A stretch of DNA of 64,000 nt from Megaustenia siamemsis. Its lineage: Eukaryota > Mollusca > Gastropoda > Stylommatophora > Ariophantidae. The position numbers were made by a program, and so were the translations under genes. The notes below the pieces were generated by a model. The model searched no databases and had not been told where the DNA came from. It saw only the letters and a list, made by a program, of their open reading frames with translations. The DNA is taken from the NCBI GenBank assembly GCA_032433765.1, contig JAVIAB010000041.1:78867835-78931834 (forward strand). Direction: 5' to 3'. Of this stretch, positions 37,821 to 49,744 are shown piece after piece. How positions within the stretch are numbered: the first letter of the stretch is position 1; every line of letters begins with the position of its first letter.

Positions 37821-38425
37821 TGTTTCGTTCGTTGTACGCTAACCGTAGGGTCTGTTGTTTATGTGTGACGGGGATAATTCGACGACTACCTGTGTGTTTA
37901 TATGTTCGGTTGTTGTCAAGAGCAATGTCCTAACATCATCAAGCGCTATACATTTTTTGTTCTCAATATGACGATCATCATTTTCGGGAGGGCGTGAACT
38001 TCCATGGTATATGGTGGATAGGCGGCAGGAACCATTGAAGGCTATGCATGATAAGTGTTCCTTGTTGCAGTTTCCTCATATTCCAAGTCCGGCTTGTTGC
38101 AGGAGCTACTAAGTTAAGTGCTCTGTGCACACTGTGAGCTGTGTGTCTCATCCGTTTTGATCATGTTTCGATGTCCCAATTGTTTACGATGAAGGATGAT
38201 ATCGTATGACAGGGAACAGTTGGCTGTGTTCACTTTCTGCGCGGTTTCGCCTTATGTCTTTTGGCATGTGCTGAGACTGCTACGATGGGGACTACAGTTA
38301 CCTTTCTTTGTTTGGGAGATGAGTTAGTAATTCGGATGATTCCACTGGCACGGGTGGTTGAGCCATTATGGATTTTAATTCGTTTGCAGTGATACCGAGG
38401 CCTTCCATAACCAATAACCAATAAT
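37821..38425 (+). mobile_element. Element G, 5'-truncated copy in satellite context
   Basis: Starts TGTTTCGTTCGTTGTACGCT, ends GGCCTTCCATAACCAATAAC plus CAATAAT; matches 52326-52928. A single satellite-like unit (GGACCTTCTTCGGCGTTCAAG) precedes it and the main 37-bp array follows at once, so it appears inserted in, or at the edge of, the array. Confidence 0.7.
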
Positions 38426-40165
38426 ACGATGACCTTCAGCGTCCATATCTTGTGATCACACGATGACCTTCAGCGTTCAAGTCTTGTGATCACACGATGA
38501 CCTTCTTCAGCGTTCAAGTCTTGTGATCATACAAGGACCTTCTTTGAGCATTCAAGTCAAGTGATCATACGATGACCTTCTTCGGCGTTCAAGTCTTGTG
38601 ATCATACGAGGACCTTCTTCAGCGTCCAAGTCTTGTGATCATACGAGGACCTTCTTCAGCGTCCAAGTCTTGTGATCATACGAAGACCTTCTTTGAGCGT
38701 CCAAGTCTTGTGATCATACGATGACCTTCTTCGAGCGTCCAAGTCTTGTGATCATACGAGGACCTTCTTCAGCGCCCAAGTCTTGTGATCATACGAAGAC
38801 CTTCTTTGAGCGTCCAAGTCTTGTGATCATACGATGACCTTCTTCGGCGTTCAAGTCTTGTGATCATACGAGGACCTTCTTCAGCGTTCAAGTCTTGTGA
38901 TCATACGAGGACCTTCTTCAGCGTTCAAGTCTTGTGATCATGCGAGGACCTTCATCAGCGTTCAAGTCTTGTGATCATACGAGGACCTTCTTCAGCGTTC
39001 AAGTCTTGTGATCATACGAGGACCTTCTTTGAGCATTCAAGTCTTGTGATCATATGATGGTCTTCTTCAGCGTTCAAGTCTTGTGATCCCACGATGACCT
39101 TCAGCGTTCAAGTCTTGTGATCACACGATGACCTTCAGCGTTCAAGTCTTGTGATCATACGATGACCTTCAGCGTTCAAGTCTTGTGATCACACGATGAC
39201 CTTCAGCGTTCAAGTCTTGTGATCATACGATGACATTCTTCAGCGTTCAAGTTTTGTGATTACACGATGACCTTCAGCGTTTAAGTCTTGTGATCATACG
39301 ATGACCTTCTTCAGCGTTTAAGTCTTGTGATCATACGATGACCTTCTTCAGCGTTTAAGTCTTGTGATCATACGATGACCTTCTTCAGCGTTTAAGTCTT
39401 GTGATCATACGATGACCTTCTTCAGCGTTTAAGTCTTGGGATAATACGATGGCCTTCTTCAACGTTTAAGTCTTGTGATCATACGATGACTTTCTTCAGC
39501 GTTCAAATCCTGTGATCATACGAGGACCTTCTTCAGCGTTTAAGTCCTGTGATCACACGATGACTTTCAGCATTAAAATCCTGTGATCATACGATGACCT
39601 TCATCAGCGTTTAAGTCCTGTGATCACACGATGACCTTCTTCAGCGTTTAAGTCTTGTGATCACACGATGACCTTCTTCAGCGTTCAAGTCTTGTGATCA
39701 TACGAGGACCTTCTTCAGCGTTCAAGTCTTGTGATCATACGATGACCTTCAGCGTTCAAATCCTGTGATCACACGATGACCTTCAGCGTTCAAATCCTGT
39801 GATCACACGATGACCTTCAGCGTTCAAATCCTGTGATCACACGATAACCTTCTGCGTTCAAATCTTGTGATCACACGATGACCTTCAGCGTTCAAGTCTT
39901 GTGATCATACGATGACCTTCTTCAGCGTTTAAGTAATGTAATCATACGGTGACCTTCTTCAGCGTTTAAGTCTTGTGATCATACGATGACCTTCTTCAGC
40001 GTTTAAGTCTTGTGATCATACGATGACCTTCTTCAGCGTTTAAGTCTTGTGATCATACGATGACCTTCAGCGTCCAAGTCTTGTGATCATACGATGACCT
40101 TCTTCAGCGTTCATGTCTTGTGATCATACGACCTTCTTTAGCGTTTAAGTCTTGTGATCACGTGA
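38426..40165. repeat. About 37-bp satellite array, about 46 copies
   Basis: Unit ACGATGACCTTCTTCAGCGT TCAAGTCTTGTGATCAT, with a 3-bp TTC indel and TTTAAG/TTCAAG, GAGG/GATG variants forming local blocks. The last unit runs into TTGTCCTGTCTCATGATGGA of dispersed element F. Confidence 0.96.
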
Positions 40166-40400
40166 CCTCTTTGTCCTGTCTCATGATGGAAAGAACATCA
40201 ATATGATACAAAATGAGCTAGTCACATGACTGGAACTCGTAGGTGTCCTGACTTCCCACTAAATCTGTGCCGTGGCTGATACACTCCGTATTCTCAGCCT
40301 GCATCTTTTTTGATATAGGGGTTGCCTTCCTCATAGGATGGATGTCGGTCAGGGCTGTTGGGTCCTTGGACCAACAAAAGATAAACACTCGGGACAAAGA
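40135..40400 (+). repeat. Dispersed element F, copy 2
   Basis: TTTAAGTCTTGTGATCACG ... TTGTCCTGTCTCATGATGGA ... ACAAAATGAGCTAGTCAC ... TCGTAGG; colinear with 8712-9200. Here the GTCTTGTGATC segment, not the AAAATGGAGCTGG segment, was amplified in tandem. Confidence 0.7.
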
Positions 40401-40489
40401 ATGAAGATCCTCATGTACCTAACATACGCGGTTAGCGGTCTAAGATTTGGACTACATCATACAGGCATGCATGGAGATTGAACTGTTTT

Positions 40490-41150
40490 CCTGTGCGATG
40501 TCACTTCATTATCATCGTGTGCCATATAGGTTGGCGTAGATGACCATGTCCTTCCACAATTCTCTATCCACTGTAAAAGTAAAGAGCCCCGTCACAACAA
40601 GTGGCGTTTACGGAATATGGTGTTGGTGACCATACATTAAATAGACCCTCAGCACGTGATTTTTGGGGTAATAGGGTCGGTATTACGCCCGTTCTCCTTT
40701 ACTTTCCCAGAAAAAATCAGGTACCCATTTAAGGCTGGATGAACCAGGAAACGGTCGATCAGGATCGAACCAGACCGTTTGTTCTTTGTAGTCCAGTTCA
40801 CTAACCACTGAGCTATCGTGGCTCCCTCTATCCACTATACATCATATCAATTCTGTTTTTGACTGTTTTCACTACACGAAGCTATCTTGTATTTTTCTCT
40901 TTGTCGCCCAAAATCTTTCTTCCACTCTACATTTGCCAGTTGTAACCAAGAATTCCAGCCTTCCTCTTCTCATGATGTACTAAACAAATGTTGAGTGTTT
41001 CTTTCTGATGTTTCTTTCTGATGTTTCTTTCTGATGTTTCTTTTGAACTCCCTTTTTGTGTTGACTTATTTGAGAATGTCCTCGTTGGTGTTTTTAGCTG
41101 TCCAGGGAACTCTGAACATTCTTCTGAGAAATGTCAATAAATTGTCGGCA
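40490..41150 (-). pseudogene. Family H RTE-like C-terminal tail with S1 SINE inside
   Basis: Sequence flanking the SINE, TAGGTTGGCGTAGATGACCA and TATCAATTCTGTTTTTGACT..., matches 46560-47240 and 61860-61985. The complementary strand encodes a broken RT-tail motif set like the 46.8-kb copy. Confidence 0.6.
40570..40828 (-). mobile_element. SINE S1 with TSD
   Basis: Reverse-oriented S1 (ATGGTGTTGGTGACCATACA, GTGATTTTTGGGGTAATAGG, TCGAACCAGACCGTTTG, CTGAGCTATCGTGGCTCC), flanked by CTCTATCCACT on both sides. Confidence 0.85.
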
Positions 41151-41429
41151 CTATAAGAATGTCGTTTGCCATTCCTTTCATTCTTGGCAGTGACTGTACT
41201 AGTCGGAGATCGCAGCCATTGTCTCTACAACTGAGATCCTCTGTCTGTGATCATGTAGTAGGGACCATAATCGGCACTACTTGTCGGCTGCTCCCACAAC
41301 ACCATCCACCACCTGCTCTCATGGCTTCACGTAACCCTGATTGGGGGTGGGGGGGGGGGGGGCGAGTACTCAACCTTGCCCAAGGTTGTCCCGTAGACTA
41401 GCGAAGGAAAGGAGACGTCTTACCCCTCC

Positions 41430-41590
41430 TTTGTTAATACCCCTACCCCGACCAAGACTAACATGGATGAGTAACATCAAAAGATGGACAAGACAGCCTA
41501 TGACAACCTGCATCATCAAAGCAAGAGACAGAGCGGAATGGCGCTCCATGGTAGCCAACCTTCGATGCGGAGACGGCACTCAATGATAAA
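41430..41590 (+). pseudogene. Family A 3' terminal fragment
   Basis: CCAAGACTAACATGGATGAG ... CTCCATGGTAGCCAACCTTC ... GGAGACGGCACTCAATGAT, the same 3' end as at 18170-18300 and, reverse, 61190-61320. Confidence 0.75.
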
Positions 41591-41599
41591 GATAAGGAG

Positions 41600-42090
41600 T
41601 TTGAGTCATATTAAAGGGATAGTTAATATTTGCATCTCCAGGCAAATACTGCACTGAGAGTTCCGAGATGGCAAGAGATATACGGTCAGACATAAACTTA
41701 GGTAAATATATATGTTTGTATAGCATCCATGGAGGATTTCTTCATCAGAGAAAGGAACTGGACAAATCTTCTTCCTGGTCGTGTCTCATGGACAGGGCTG
41801 CACCACACTCGAAAGTGTGTTCATGAAATGATCAGAGGATACGTGGCAAGAGACAAGAAAAGGAGGACGGGTCACACATACAAGTACAACAACATCTTAT
41901 CCTTCAGTGGTCGGACCTGCGGATCTAGCATTGATAGATTCAATCATAAGAGAAACTCTTCGTCATTCATCTCTCAAGACCTGTTGATATTTACTGGTTA
42001 CTTGCTAGGAACAGTCTGTCAAGAACAAACAAGAAGGCTTTCTTTCCCTCCACACACACACACATTCGCATCTTCGAGATGCAGGTCTTG
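41600..42090. other. Intergenic with an unassigned 120-codon ORF (41729-42091, +)
   Basis: The ORF (MEDFFIRERNWTNLLPGRVS...) has no recognised domain; a mid-section reads like a basic, retroelement-derived stretch but cannot be assigned. Treated as not supported as a gene. Confidence 0.3.
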
Positions 42091-42760
42091 ATCTATGGAT
42101 ATTCACCCGAGGGTTCGGTCACAGCCAAATATAGATTTATTTATGTCTGAGGGTTTGGTCACAGCCAACTATAGATTTACTTATACCTGAGGGTTCAGTC
42201 ACATCCAACTATAGATTTACTCATGTCTGAGGGTTCGGTCACAGCCAACTATAGATTTACTTATGCCTAAGGGTTTGGTCACAGCCAACTATAGATTTAC
42301 TTATGTCTGAGGGTTCGTCACAGCCAACTATAGATTTTCTTATGTCTGAGGGTTCGGTTGCAGCCAACTATAGATTTACATATATCTGAGGGTTCGGTCA
42401 CAGCCAACTATAGATTTACTTAGGTCTGAGGGTTCGGTCACAGCCAACTTTAGATTTACTTAGGAATGAGGGTTCAGTCACTGCCAACTATAGATTTACT
42501 TAGGAATGAGGGTTCAGTTATGGCCAACTATAGTTTTACCTTGGAATGAGGGTTCAGTCATGGCCAACTATAGTTTTACCTTGGAATGAGGGTTCAGTCA
42601 TGGCCAACTATAGATTTACTTAGGAATGAGGGTTCAGTCATGGCCAACTATAGTTTTTCCTTGGAATGAGGGTTCAGTCATGGCCAACTATAGTTTTACC
42701 TTGGAATGAGGGTTAAGTCATGGCCAACTATAGTTTTACCTTGGAATGAGGGTTTTTACT
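42090..42760. repeat. About 40-bp minisatellite, about 17 copies
   Basis: Unit CTGAGGGTTCGGTCACAGCC AACTATAGATTTACTTATGT, changing gradually to GGAATGAGGGTTCAGTCATG GCCAACTATAGTTTTACCTT on the distal side. Confidence 0.94.
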
Positions 42761-42799
42761 CATGTATGTTTTCTAAGTGACTCGATGAGAATGTTCAGG

Positions 42800-44540
42800 A
42801 AAATCGAAGGATGCTGGGCTGGATGACAGTGATTGGTGTCACTAAAGAACTTAAGACTGAATGGGATCTGTTTTATTTTTGTCCCTGGACACTTGGGCGT
42901 GAAAGGAAATGAACAAGCTGACAGCCTGGCTGGGACAAATGCCACACACGGTGAACATGCTGTGGACTGGGGTGACATTCTGAAAGCTCTCAGAGAGGCA
43001 GGGTATGGATGAATCAATGAATATGATTTCCAGACTGCATAAACCTTGTTCAGATTGCACAAACCACGTCCAGACTGCACAAACCACGTCCAGACTGCAC
43101 AAACCACGTCCAGATTGCACAAACCACGTCCAGACTGCACAAACCACGTCCAGACTGCACAAACCACGTCCAGACTGCACAAACCACGTCCAGACTGCAC
43201 AAACCATGTCCAGACTGCACAAACCATGTTCAGACTGCACAAACCATGTCCAGACTGCACAAACCATGTTCAGACTGCACAAACCATGTTCAGACTGCAC
43301 AAACCACGTCCAGACTGCACAAACCACGTCCAGACTGCACAAACCATGTCCAGACTGCACAAACCATGTTCAGACTGCACAAACCACGTCCAGACTGCAC
43401 AAACCATGTTTAGATTGCACAAACCATGTCCAGACTGCACAAACCATGTTCAGACTGCACAAACCATGTCCAGACTGCACAAACCATGTTTAGATTGCAC
43501 AAACCATGTCCAGACTGCACAAACCATGTTTAGATTGCACAAACCACGTCCAGACTGCACAAACCATGTCCAGACTGCACAAACCATGTTTAGATTGCAC
43601 AAACCACGTCCAGACTGCACAAACCATGTCCAGACTGCACAAACCATGTTTAGATTGCACAAACCATATCCAGACTGCACAAACCATGTTTAGATTGCAC
43701 AAACCACGTCCAGACTGCACAAACCATGTTCAGACTGCACAAACCATGTCCAGACTGCACAAACCATGTTTAGATTGCACAAACCATGTCCAGACTGCAC
43801 AAACCATGTTCAGACTGCACAAACCATGTCCAGACTGCACAAACCACGTCCAGACTGCACAAACCACGTCCAGACTGCACAAACCATGTTCAGACTGCAC
43901 AAACCATGTCCAGACTGCACAAACCACGTCCAGACTGCACAAACCACGTTCAGACTGCACAAACCATGTTCAGACTGCACAAACCATGTCCAGACTGCAC
44001 AAACCATGTCCAGACTGCACAAACCATGTCCAGACTGCACAAACCATGTTCAGACTGCACAAACCACGTCCAGACTGCACAAACCATGTTTAGATTGCAC
44101 AAACCACGTCCAGACTGCACAAACCATGTTCAGACTGCACAAACCACGTTCAGACTGCACAAACCACGTCCAGACTGCACAAACCATGTTCAGACTGCAC
44201 AAACCACGTCCAGATTGCACAAACCACGTCCAGACTGCACAAACCACGTCCAGACTGCACAAACCACGTCCAGACTGCACAAACCACGTTCAGACTGCAC
44301 AAACCACTGCACAAACCACGTTCAGACTGCACAAACCACGTCCAGACTGCACAAAAAAACAGGTGAAAAGTAGGGAAGCCAGAAAGGAGTGCTACATGGG
44401 AAGACAGAGAAGAATAACAAATCAACACAGAACTGGAGTAGTCAGTCTCCACACATTGAGGGGCATACTGGGGAGGAGATCCGAGCACTTATGGGCATGT
44501 CCAATGTGCATTAAAGATGATTCGTCAACTCAACTAAACC
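42800..44540 (+). pseudogene. Jockey/CR1-like RNase H and C-terminus, split by a 20-bp array (family D)
   Basis: Before the array: VPGHLGVKGNEQADSLAGT and WGDILKALREAG, the RNase H C-terminal signature. After the array: VKSREARKECYMGRQRRITN, QHRTGVVSLHTLRGILGRRS and EHLWACPMC, the following conserved domain with a CxxC. The 20-bp array occupies about 43027-44352 between them. Confidence 0.75.
43027..44352. repeat. 20-bp minisatellite, about 66 copies
   Basis: Unit CAGACTGCACAAACCATGTC, with C/T at the 3' end, CACG/CATG and CAGACT/TAGATT variants. Register is perfect at 60-bp spacing apart from one short unit at about 44308. Free of stops in all three forward frames and largely open in reverse, giving overlapping ORFs up to 288 codons. 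Confidence 0.97.
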
Positions 44541-44954
44541 AAATTAGACACACATTCGTTCTGTTGTCATGTTCAATGTCTCTTTTGTCTAGATTGACCT
44601 TATTCTTGGTCTGTTTCTATCTGTTTTCTTGAGACCATGCTTTCCATTATTATTCTTTCCAGTCCACTGTGTCTTTCTGACATTGCTGTAATATTTTTAT
44701 TTCCTTTGTAAGATGTATGTGAGCCAGTTATTTCAATATATAGGTATTTTAATTAATATGTATTTTAATTAATATGTATTCTTTGCTGTTTTTCATTAAC
44801 CTAAGAAAGATATTCTAAGGATTTTTCTGCAGCATTTTGTCTAGAATGAACCAATTTTTTCATTCTTTGCGAGATTGTCCATGATTCACAACCATATGCT
44901 GACATGGGGAAGATACATGCCCTAGGTTGTTTTAATGTTGTTGCCTTGTTGGTA

Positions 44955-45500
44955 TAAAGCATCAAATAAGACTAGAACTAAACCTAATAACAATAAACTG
45001 CTATGTCTCCTCAACATTCCTGATACAAAAACATGAGAGCTAAGTAAGAAAACACAAGAGAATATTGAAGCCCTTGAGCTGTGGATTTACAGACAAATTG
45101 GAAGACTCCAGAACAATCAGAAAAATAACCGCTACCGAGATTAAATGTGTCAGATGAATGGTAGGAAACAGTCTGAGAGATAGGATTACAAATGAAGAAC
45201 TGAGAAAAGAGCTAGGAATTAACCCCCCCCCCCAGTACATAAAGAAACAACAGATAAACATAAATAGTTTGGCCACATAAGGCAGAAAGATAAAAACACA
45301 ACACAATAAGCCTTCAGTATGTTGCGAGAACACCAAACCCAAGAGCTGACCACAAAAAAGATGGATTGATGGACCACTAAAAACACTAGGAAACATAGCA
45401 GCAGCAGAGGCCAATAGAAGAGTAAAAGATTGGAAATTATATCCCCCCCCCATGACACTGAAAGGCAAATGAGGAAGGAAAAAATGAAGAAGAATGCTAT
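44955..45500 (+). pseudogene. Family E non-LTR C-terminal tail
   Basis: Encodes in broken frames ENIEALELWIYRQIGRLQNN, FGHIRQKDKN, REHQTQELTTKKMD and a degraded end with poly-C interruptions (45225-45234, 45444-45451). Same family as 5040-5585 and 47540-48130. Confidence 0.65.
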
Positions 45501-45604
45501 TGGAGGACTTTTGTTGCTCTTTCTTTACATTAGAGATACCATCATTCTCTGTTGTGTAACAAAAAATGCAAGAATAGAATGTCCAGTATACAAAATAATG
45601 TATA

Positions 45605-45862
45605 AGTAAGTAAAGTACCCCCGTCACGCCAAGTGGCGTATATGGAAATATGGTGTTAGTGACCCTATATTTTACAGACCTTCAGCACATGATTTTTGGG
45701 GTAATGTGGTAAGTTTTATGCCCGTGCTGCTTTACTTTCCCAGAAAAAAATCCAGTACCCATTTAAAGCTGGGTGAACCCGGAAGCCGTCAGTTGGGATC
45801 GAACCCTACCCCTTGTCCGTGGTAGTCCAGTTCACTAACCACTGAGCTATCACAGCTCCCAA
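45605..45862 (-). mobile_element. SINE S1 with TSD
   Basis: Reverse-oriented full S1, flanked by AAAATAATGTATA / AAAATAGTGTATA. B-box complement GGGATCGAACCC and A-box complement CCACTGAGCTATCACAGC visible. Confidence 0.88.
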
Positions 45863-46560
45863 AATAGTGTATACATATCTTTATTATTAATTCTCTTTAT
45901 ACAAATAAAAAGTAGTCAAAACAAAACAGTATAGACATATCTTTATTATTAAGTGTCTTTATACAAATCAAAAGTAGTCAAAACAAAACAGATAAGGAAC
46001 CAAAACTTGTAATCTTCAAGTCTATGGTGACAATACTCATCAGCATAATTCAGGGCACTCCTAGCTGTAAAAATCAATATGTCCAGCATATATATAAAGT
46101 GATTAATTTTGCAGATATTTCTGTACCAAACATTTAAGATTAGGGGTAGGATTTATGACTTAACTCTTTCACTACCACTGGTCAGTGCACAGTATGGCTA
46201 GCTTTTGTAAAAAGACCAGCGTACTGTGTACTGAACGGCCGACAGTCACCAAGTTTTTGTTTTGTTACTGGCTTATTTAATTTTCCATCGAAATATTTTT
46301 TTTTTAATTACATAATCTGAGTTATAGATATCTTGTATTTTTTCAAACATGTTGATGTGTTTTTTAGCAATAAAATGACAAAACTAATTTTTTAAGTTTA
46401 ATAAAGGGTCATCTAAATGAAAGTTTATTGTACCTAAGATGACGACAAATATAACCAAAAATATGCATTTATGTTCCCAATTTGGTCAAAGTATGACCTA
46501 AACCTAAATTAAGGTCAAAATATGCAATAAATAATATGTCATAAAAATCCTCAACATAAA
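45862..46560. other. Intergenic, short duplicated segment only
   Basis: TATCTTTATTATTAA...TATACAAAT...AAAGTAGTCAAAACAAAACAG occurs twice (about 45870-45990). Otherwise nothing recognised. Confidence 0.5.
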
Positions 46561-47240
46561 GGTATACCGTTTGACGTAGGTGATCATGCCCTTTCACACT
46601 CTTCCATCCACAGTAAAAAAAAAAAAGTTATGTACCCCCGTCACGCCAGGTGGCGTATAGGGAATATGGTGTTAGTGACAATAAATTTTACAGACCTTCA
46701 GCACATGATTTTTGGGGTAATGCGGTCGGTATTACGCCCTTGCTGCTTTACTAAATCCGGTCCCATTAAAGGCTGGGTGAACCGGAAGCCGTCGGTTGGG
46801 ATCGAACCCCACCTCTTGTCCTTTTCCATCCACAGTGCATTGTATCAATCCTGTTGTTGACTGTTTTCCATGCCATGACACCAGTCTATCACTATTTTCT
46901 CTCTTTGTCGTCTGCGATCTCTCTTTCCCTGTATTTTGTCAGTTGTAACCAAGTATTCCAACATTCCTCTTCTCATGATGTGCCTGAAAAATGTTGATTG
47001 TTTCTTTCTGATGTTTTTCAGGAGCTCCCTTTTTGAGAATTTCCTAGTTGATCTTTTTTTTAGCTGTCCGGGGAACTTTCAACATTCTTCTGAGAAATTC
47101 CATCTGTGGCCTCTAATAATCTTTCAATTTGTTTGTCTACTGTCCATTATTCACTTCCATAGGTCAGAATTGGTTCTATATAGCACCGATGAACTCCCTT
47201 TCTCTTTTCTAAAAATCCAAGCTGTATTATAATCAAAGCT
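46560..47240 (-). pseudogene. Family H RTE-like C-terminal tail with S1 SINE inside
   Basis: The complementary strand gives, across frames, motifs of an RTE-like C-terminus (mutated RRQREK-type basic stretch, GHIMRKK-like region). Colinear with 40490-41150 and 61860-61985. Confidence 0.6.
46635..46825 (-). mobile_element. SINE S1, internally deleted, with 13-bp TSD
   Basis: Flanked by TTCCATCCACAGT on both sides. Carries GGCGTATAGGGAATATGGTG, GATTTTTGGGGTAATGCGG and GGGATCGAACCCCACCTC; the A-box end is missing. Same target position in family H as the copy at 40570. Confidence 0.85.
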
Positions 47241-47539
47241 CAAAAATAAAAACATAAACACTATTATGCAAGAATTTAGCAATAAACATGTATTGTCACA
47301 TAGAGAATATGTGTATTGTGTGTGACCGTTGAATTAAACATATTGCTTAAAGTTAGATACAGAGCTGTTTAAATTCAACTTATGTGACCAGTTGCAATAG
47401 CATTCTGAGTACATGTGGTAGAGCTGTGGCTAGTGAACTGGTTTACTGGGGTGGGTAGAGATTATTTGTGGGAAAGAAAGACTTGAGATAGTGCGAATCA
47501 CACATTGATTGATTCACATTCAATGATTTGAAGAAATAA

Positions 47540-48130
47540 GGGCTGTCACGGCACATGACAGGAAACTGCCTTAGAGATACGATTAGAAATGAAGAACTGA
47601 GAAAAAAAAGCTAGGAAATAATTGCTGTCATAGAATATATACAGAAACAACAGTAAAATGGTTTGGCCACGTTACAACCCAGAAAGATAAAAATATAAAC
47701 ACAAGTCTTTAAAAACCATTACGAGAACACCAGATTCAAAGGTCAAGCACAAAAAAGTTGGATTGATGGAATATTAGGAACACTAGGAAACATAACAGCA
47801 GTAAAGGCCAAAAGAAAAGCAAAAGATGGATTGATGGAATATTAGAAACACTAGGAAACTTAACAGCAGGAGAGGTCAACAGAAGAGTAAAAGATGGATT
47901 GATGGAATATTAGAAACACTAGGAAACTTAACAGCAGGAGAGGTCAACAGAAGTGTAAAAGATGGACTGATGGAATATTAGAAACACTAGGAAACTTAAC
48001 AGCAGGAGAGGTCAACAGAAGTGTAAAAGATGGACTGATGGAATATTAGAAACACTAGGAAACATAACAGCAAGAGAGGTCAACAGAAGTGTAAAAGACA
48101 GTAAATTATGTCTCTTCTTGACGCTGAATG
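47540..48130 (+). pseudogene. Family E tail with 68-bp tandem expansion
   Basis: Begins GGAAACTGCCTTAGAGATACG (NSLRDTIRNEELRK-like). The segment around AAAGATGGATTGATGGAATA TTAGAAACACTAGGAAACTT AACAGCAGGAGAGGTCAACA is repeated about 5 times (47755-48100, 68-bp unit), then the terminal GCTGAATGGCAAATAAGGAA. Confidence 0.75.
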
Positions 48131-48324
48131 GCAAATAAGGAAAGAACAGCATATTCGCTTACACCACAAATGAGACATGATGGGAGTCTTACTTTCTTTT
48201 TTACTAACAGGAATTGAACCCTCAACCATGTGACTATCAGGTCCAGTCCACTCACTTCACTTGTGAATTTAACAGAAAAGAGCATATGTTACAGAATGTA
48301 ACAGTGTAACTGTGGAAAAAGAGA

Positions 48325-48790
48325 ATGTGAATCACACATTTAGATCATTAAGAAAGTGGAAGCGAATCACACATTTAGAATAATATTAAAGAGGAAGTGA
48401 ACCACAAATTTAGATCATTAAGAAAGCGGAAGTGAATCACACATTTCTATATATTATCCTTTCGAGCTGAAGATGGCAGAACCATAATCTCAAAAGCAGA
48501 AACCTTGCATGCCAAAATGGCACATATTGCAGAAATCACTGCTTCTAAGGTCTATGGTTCTGTTTCCATAACAATACTTTTTACAATGACAGCTTGTCAA
48601 GCCATCGATCAACCTCCTTAGATGCCTCTTATGACTTGCATGGAAGGTCACAGCGTCACTATTCTTTATTCTTTGAGGCCCCCTTAACACGTGATTGAAT
48701 CACACATTTAGAACAATATTAAAGAGGAAGTGAATCACAATATAAATATCATTATGAAGGAGGAAGTGAATCACACATTTAGACATGATG
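48325..48790. repeat. Irregular 35-40-bp repeat, split by SINE S3
   Basis: Units like GGAAGTGAATCACACATTTA GATCATTAAGAAAG on both sides of an S3 copy at 48455-48690 (CTTTCGAGCTGAAGATGG ... GCCTCTTATGACTTGCATGG). Array material is therefore older than that S3 insertion. Confidence 0.75.
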
Positions 48791-49480
48791 AAGTAGCAAT
48801 GTGTCTAATTTCACAGTGTCAATCCAAGTGTGTCAAATTTAAACTTTTCAAACACGAACTCCACACACAGCGCTACACATTAACCTATCTACAACAACAA
48901 ATGGTAGATAAATGAAATGATGAAATAAAATATTAAACATAAAAAAAAAACAGCCCAAAAAATGGATATAATTGTAGCACATGCAATATGTTTTACATCC
49001 ACATCTTCACTGCGATGAACATCCAATTTATGGCAAATGTGAGAGAAATTCCCACACCCGTAAGGTAGAGAAATACAGATACACAATTTATTCCTGAGTT
49101 GTGTTTGTAACCATATGCTGCAGTCATGAGTACACTAGCGTGAAAGACATCGTCAATGATAGGTATTTTTTTTTATAGCTGAGTTGGTCACATGCTTTAG
49201 GTTTCTCATTTTGGTTTGATTTCTTGTGGCAAGGCGCTGTGACCAAGAGATATGGGTTCAATCCTGCTTCAGACCATCTATTGTTTTTTTTTCTGTTGTT
49301 GATTATTTGTGATTTTTTTCCGCATATTGTAAACATACCTCTTCCCCCTGAAATGATTTGCTGATCTATCACCACAGAAATTTCCCTTTATAATAATATT
49401 CATTTATTATTATTTGTCTCCTATTTTACTTTTAGTCTGCTTCAAGTTCTGCACCGCTCTCATTTTATATAAATTAAAAG
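48790..49480. other. Intergenic; weak tRNA-like box only
   Basis: A B-box-like GGGTTCAATCCTGC near 49255-49268 suggests a degraded SINE; no gene seen. Confidence 0.35.
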
Positions 49481-49744
49481 TCTTGAATGGCATTCTTAAA
49501 GTATTCGCTCCAGGTAGGCAGTCCATTTTATTTATTGTTTCTGTACATTGTTCAAGAACGAACAAACGAACTAAATGAACAGGGAAAAGCTGCACAGGTA
49601 GCAGCAGAGATGATAAACTACAAGATAGATATTCTGGGAATGTGTGAAACAAGATGGCACGGAAAGAATTAAACGAAATACAGGAGAGATGATTTTATCA
49701 TCAGGACACCAGGAACCTGGAGCACGCATGGTGAAAAAGTAGTA

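Noticed and set aside
38426..40165. CRISPR array
   Set aside because: Units are contiguous near-identical repeats without unique spacers, and the genome is eukaryotic.
41729..42091. 120-codon ORF as a gene
   Set aside because: No recognisable domain, no splice or promoter context, surrounded by repeats; left unassigned.
43005..44632. Overlapping plus and minus ORFs of up to 288 codons
   Set aside because: Generated by a stop-free 20-bp tandem unit in all frames; not separate genes.
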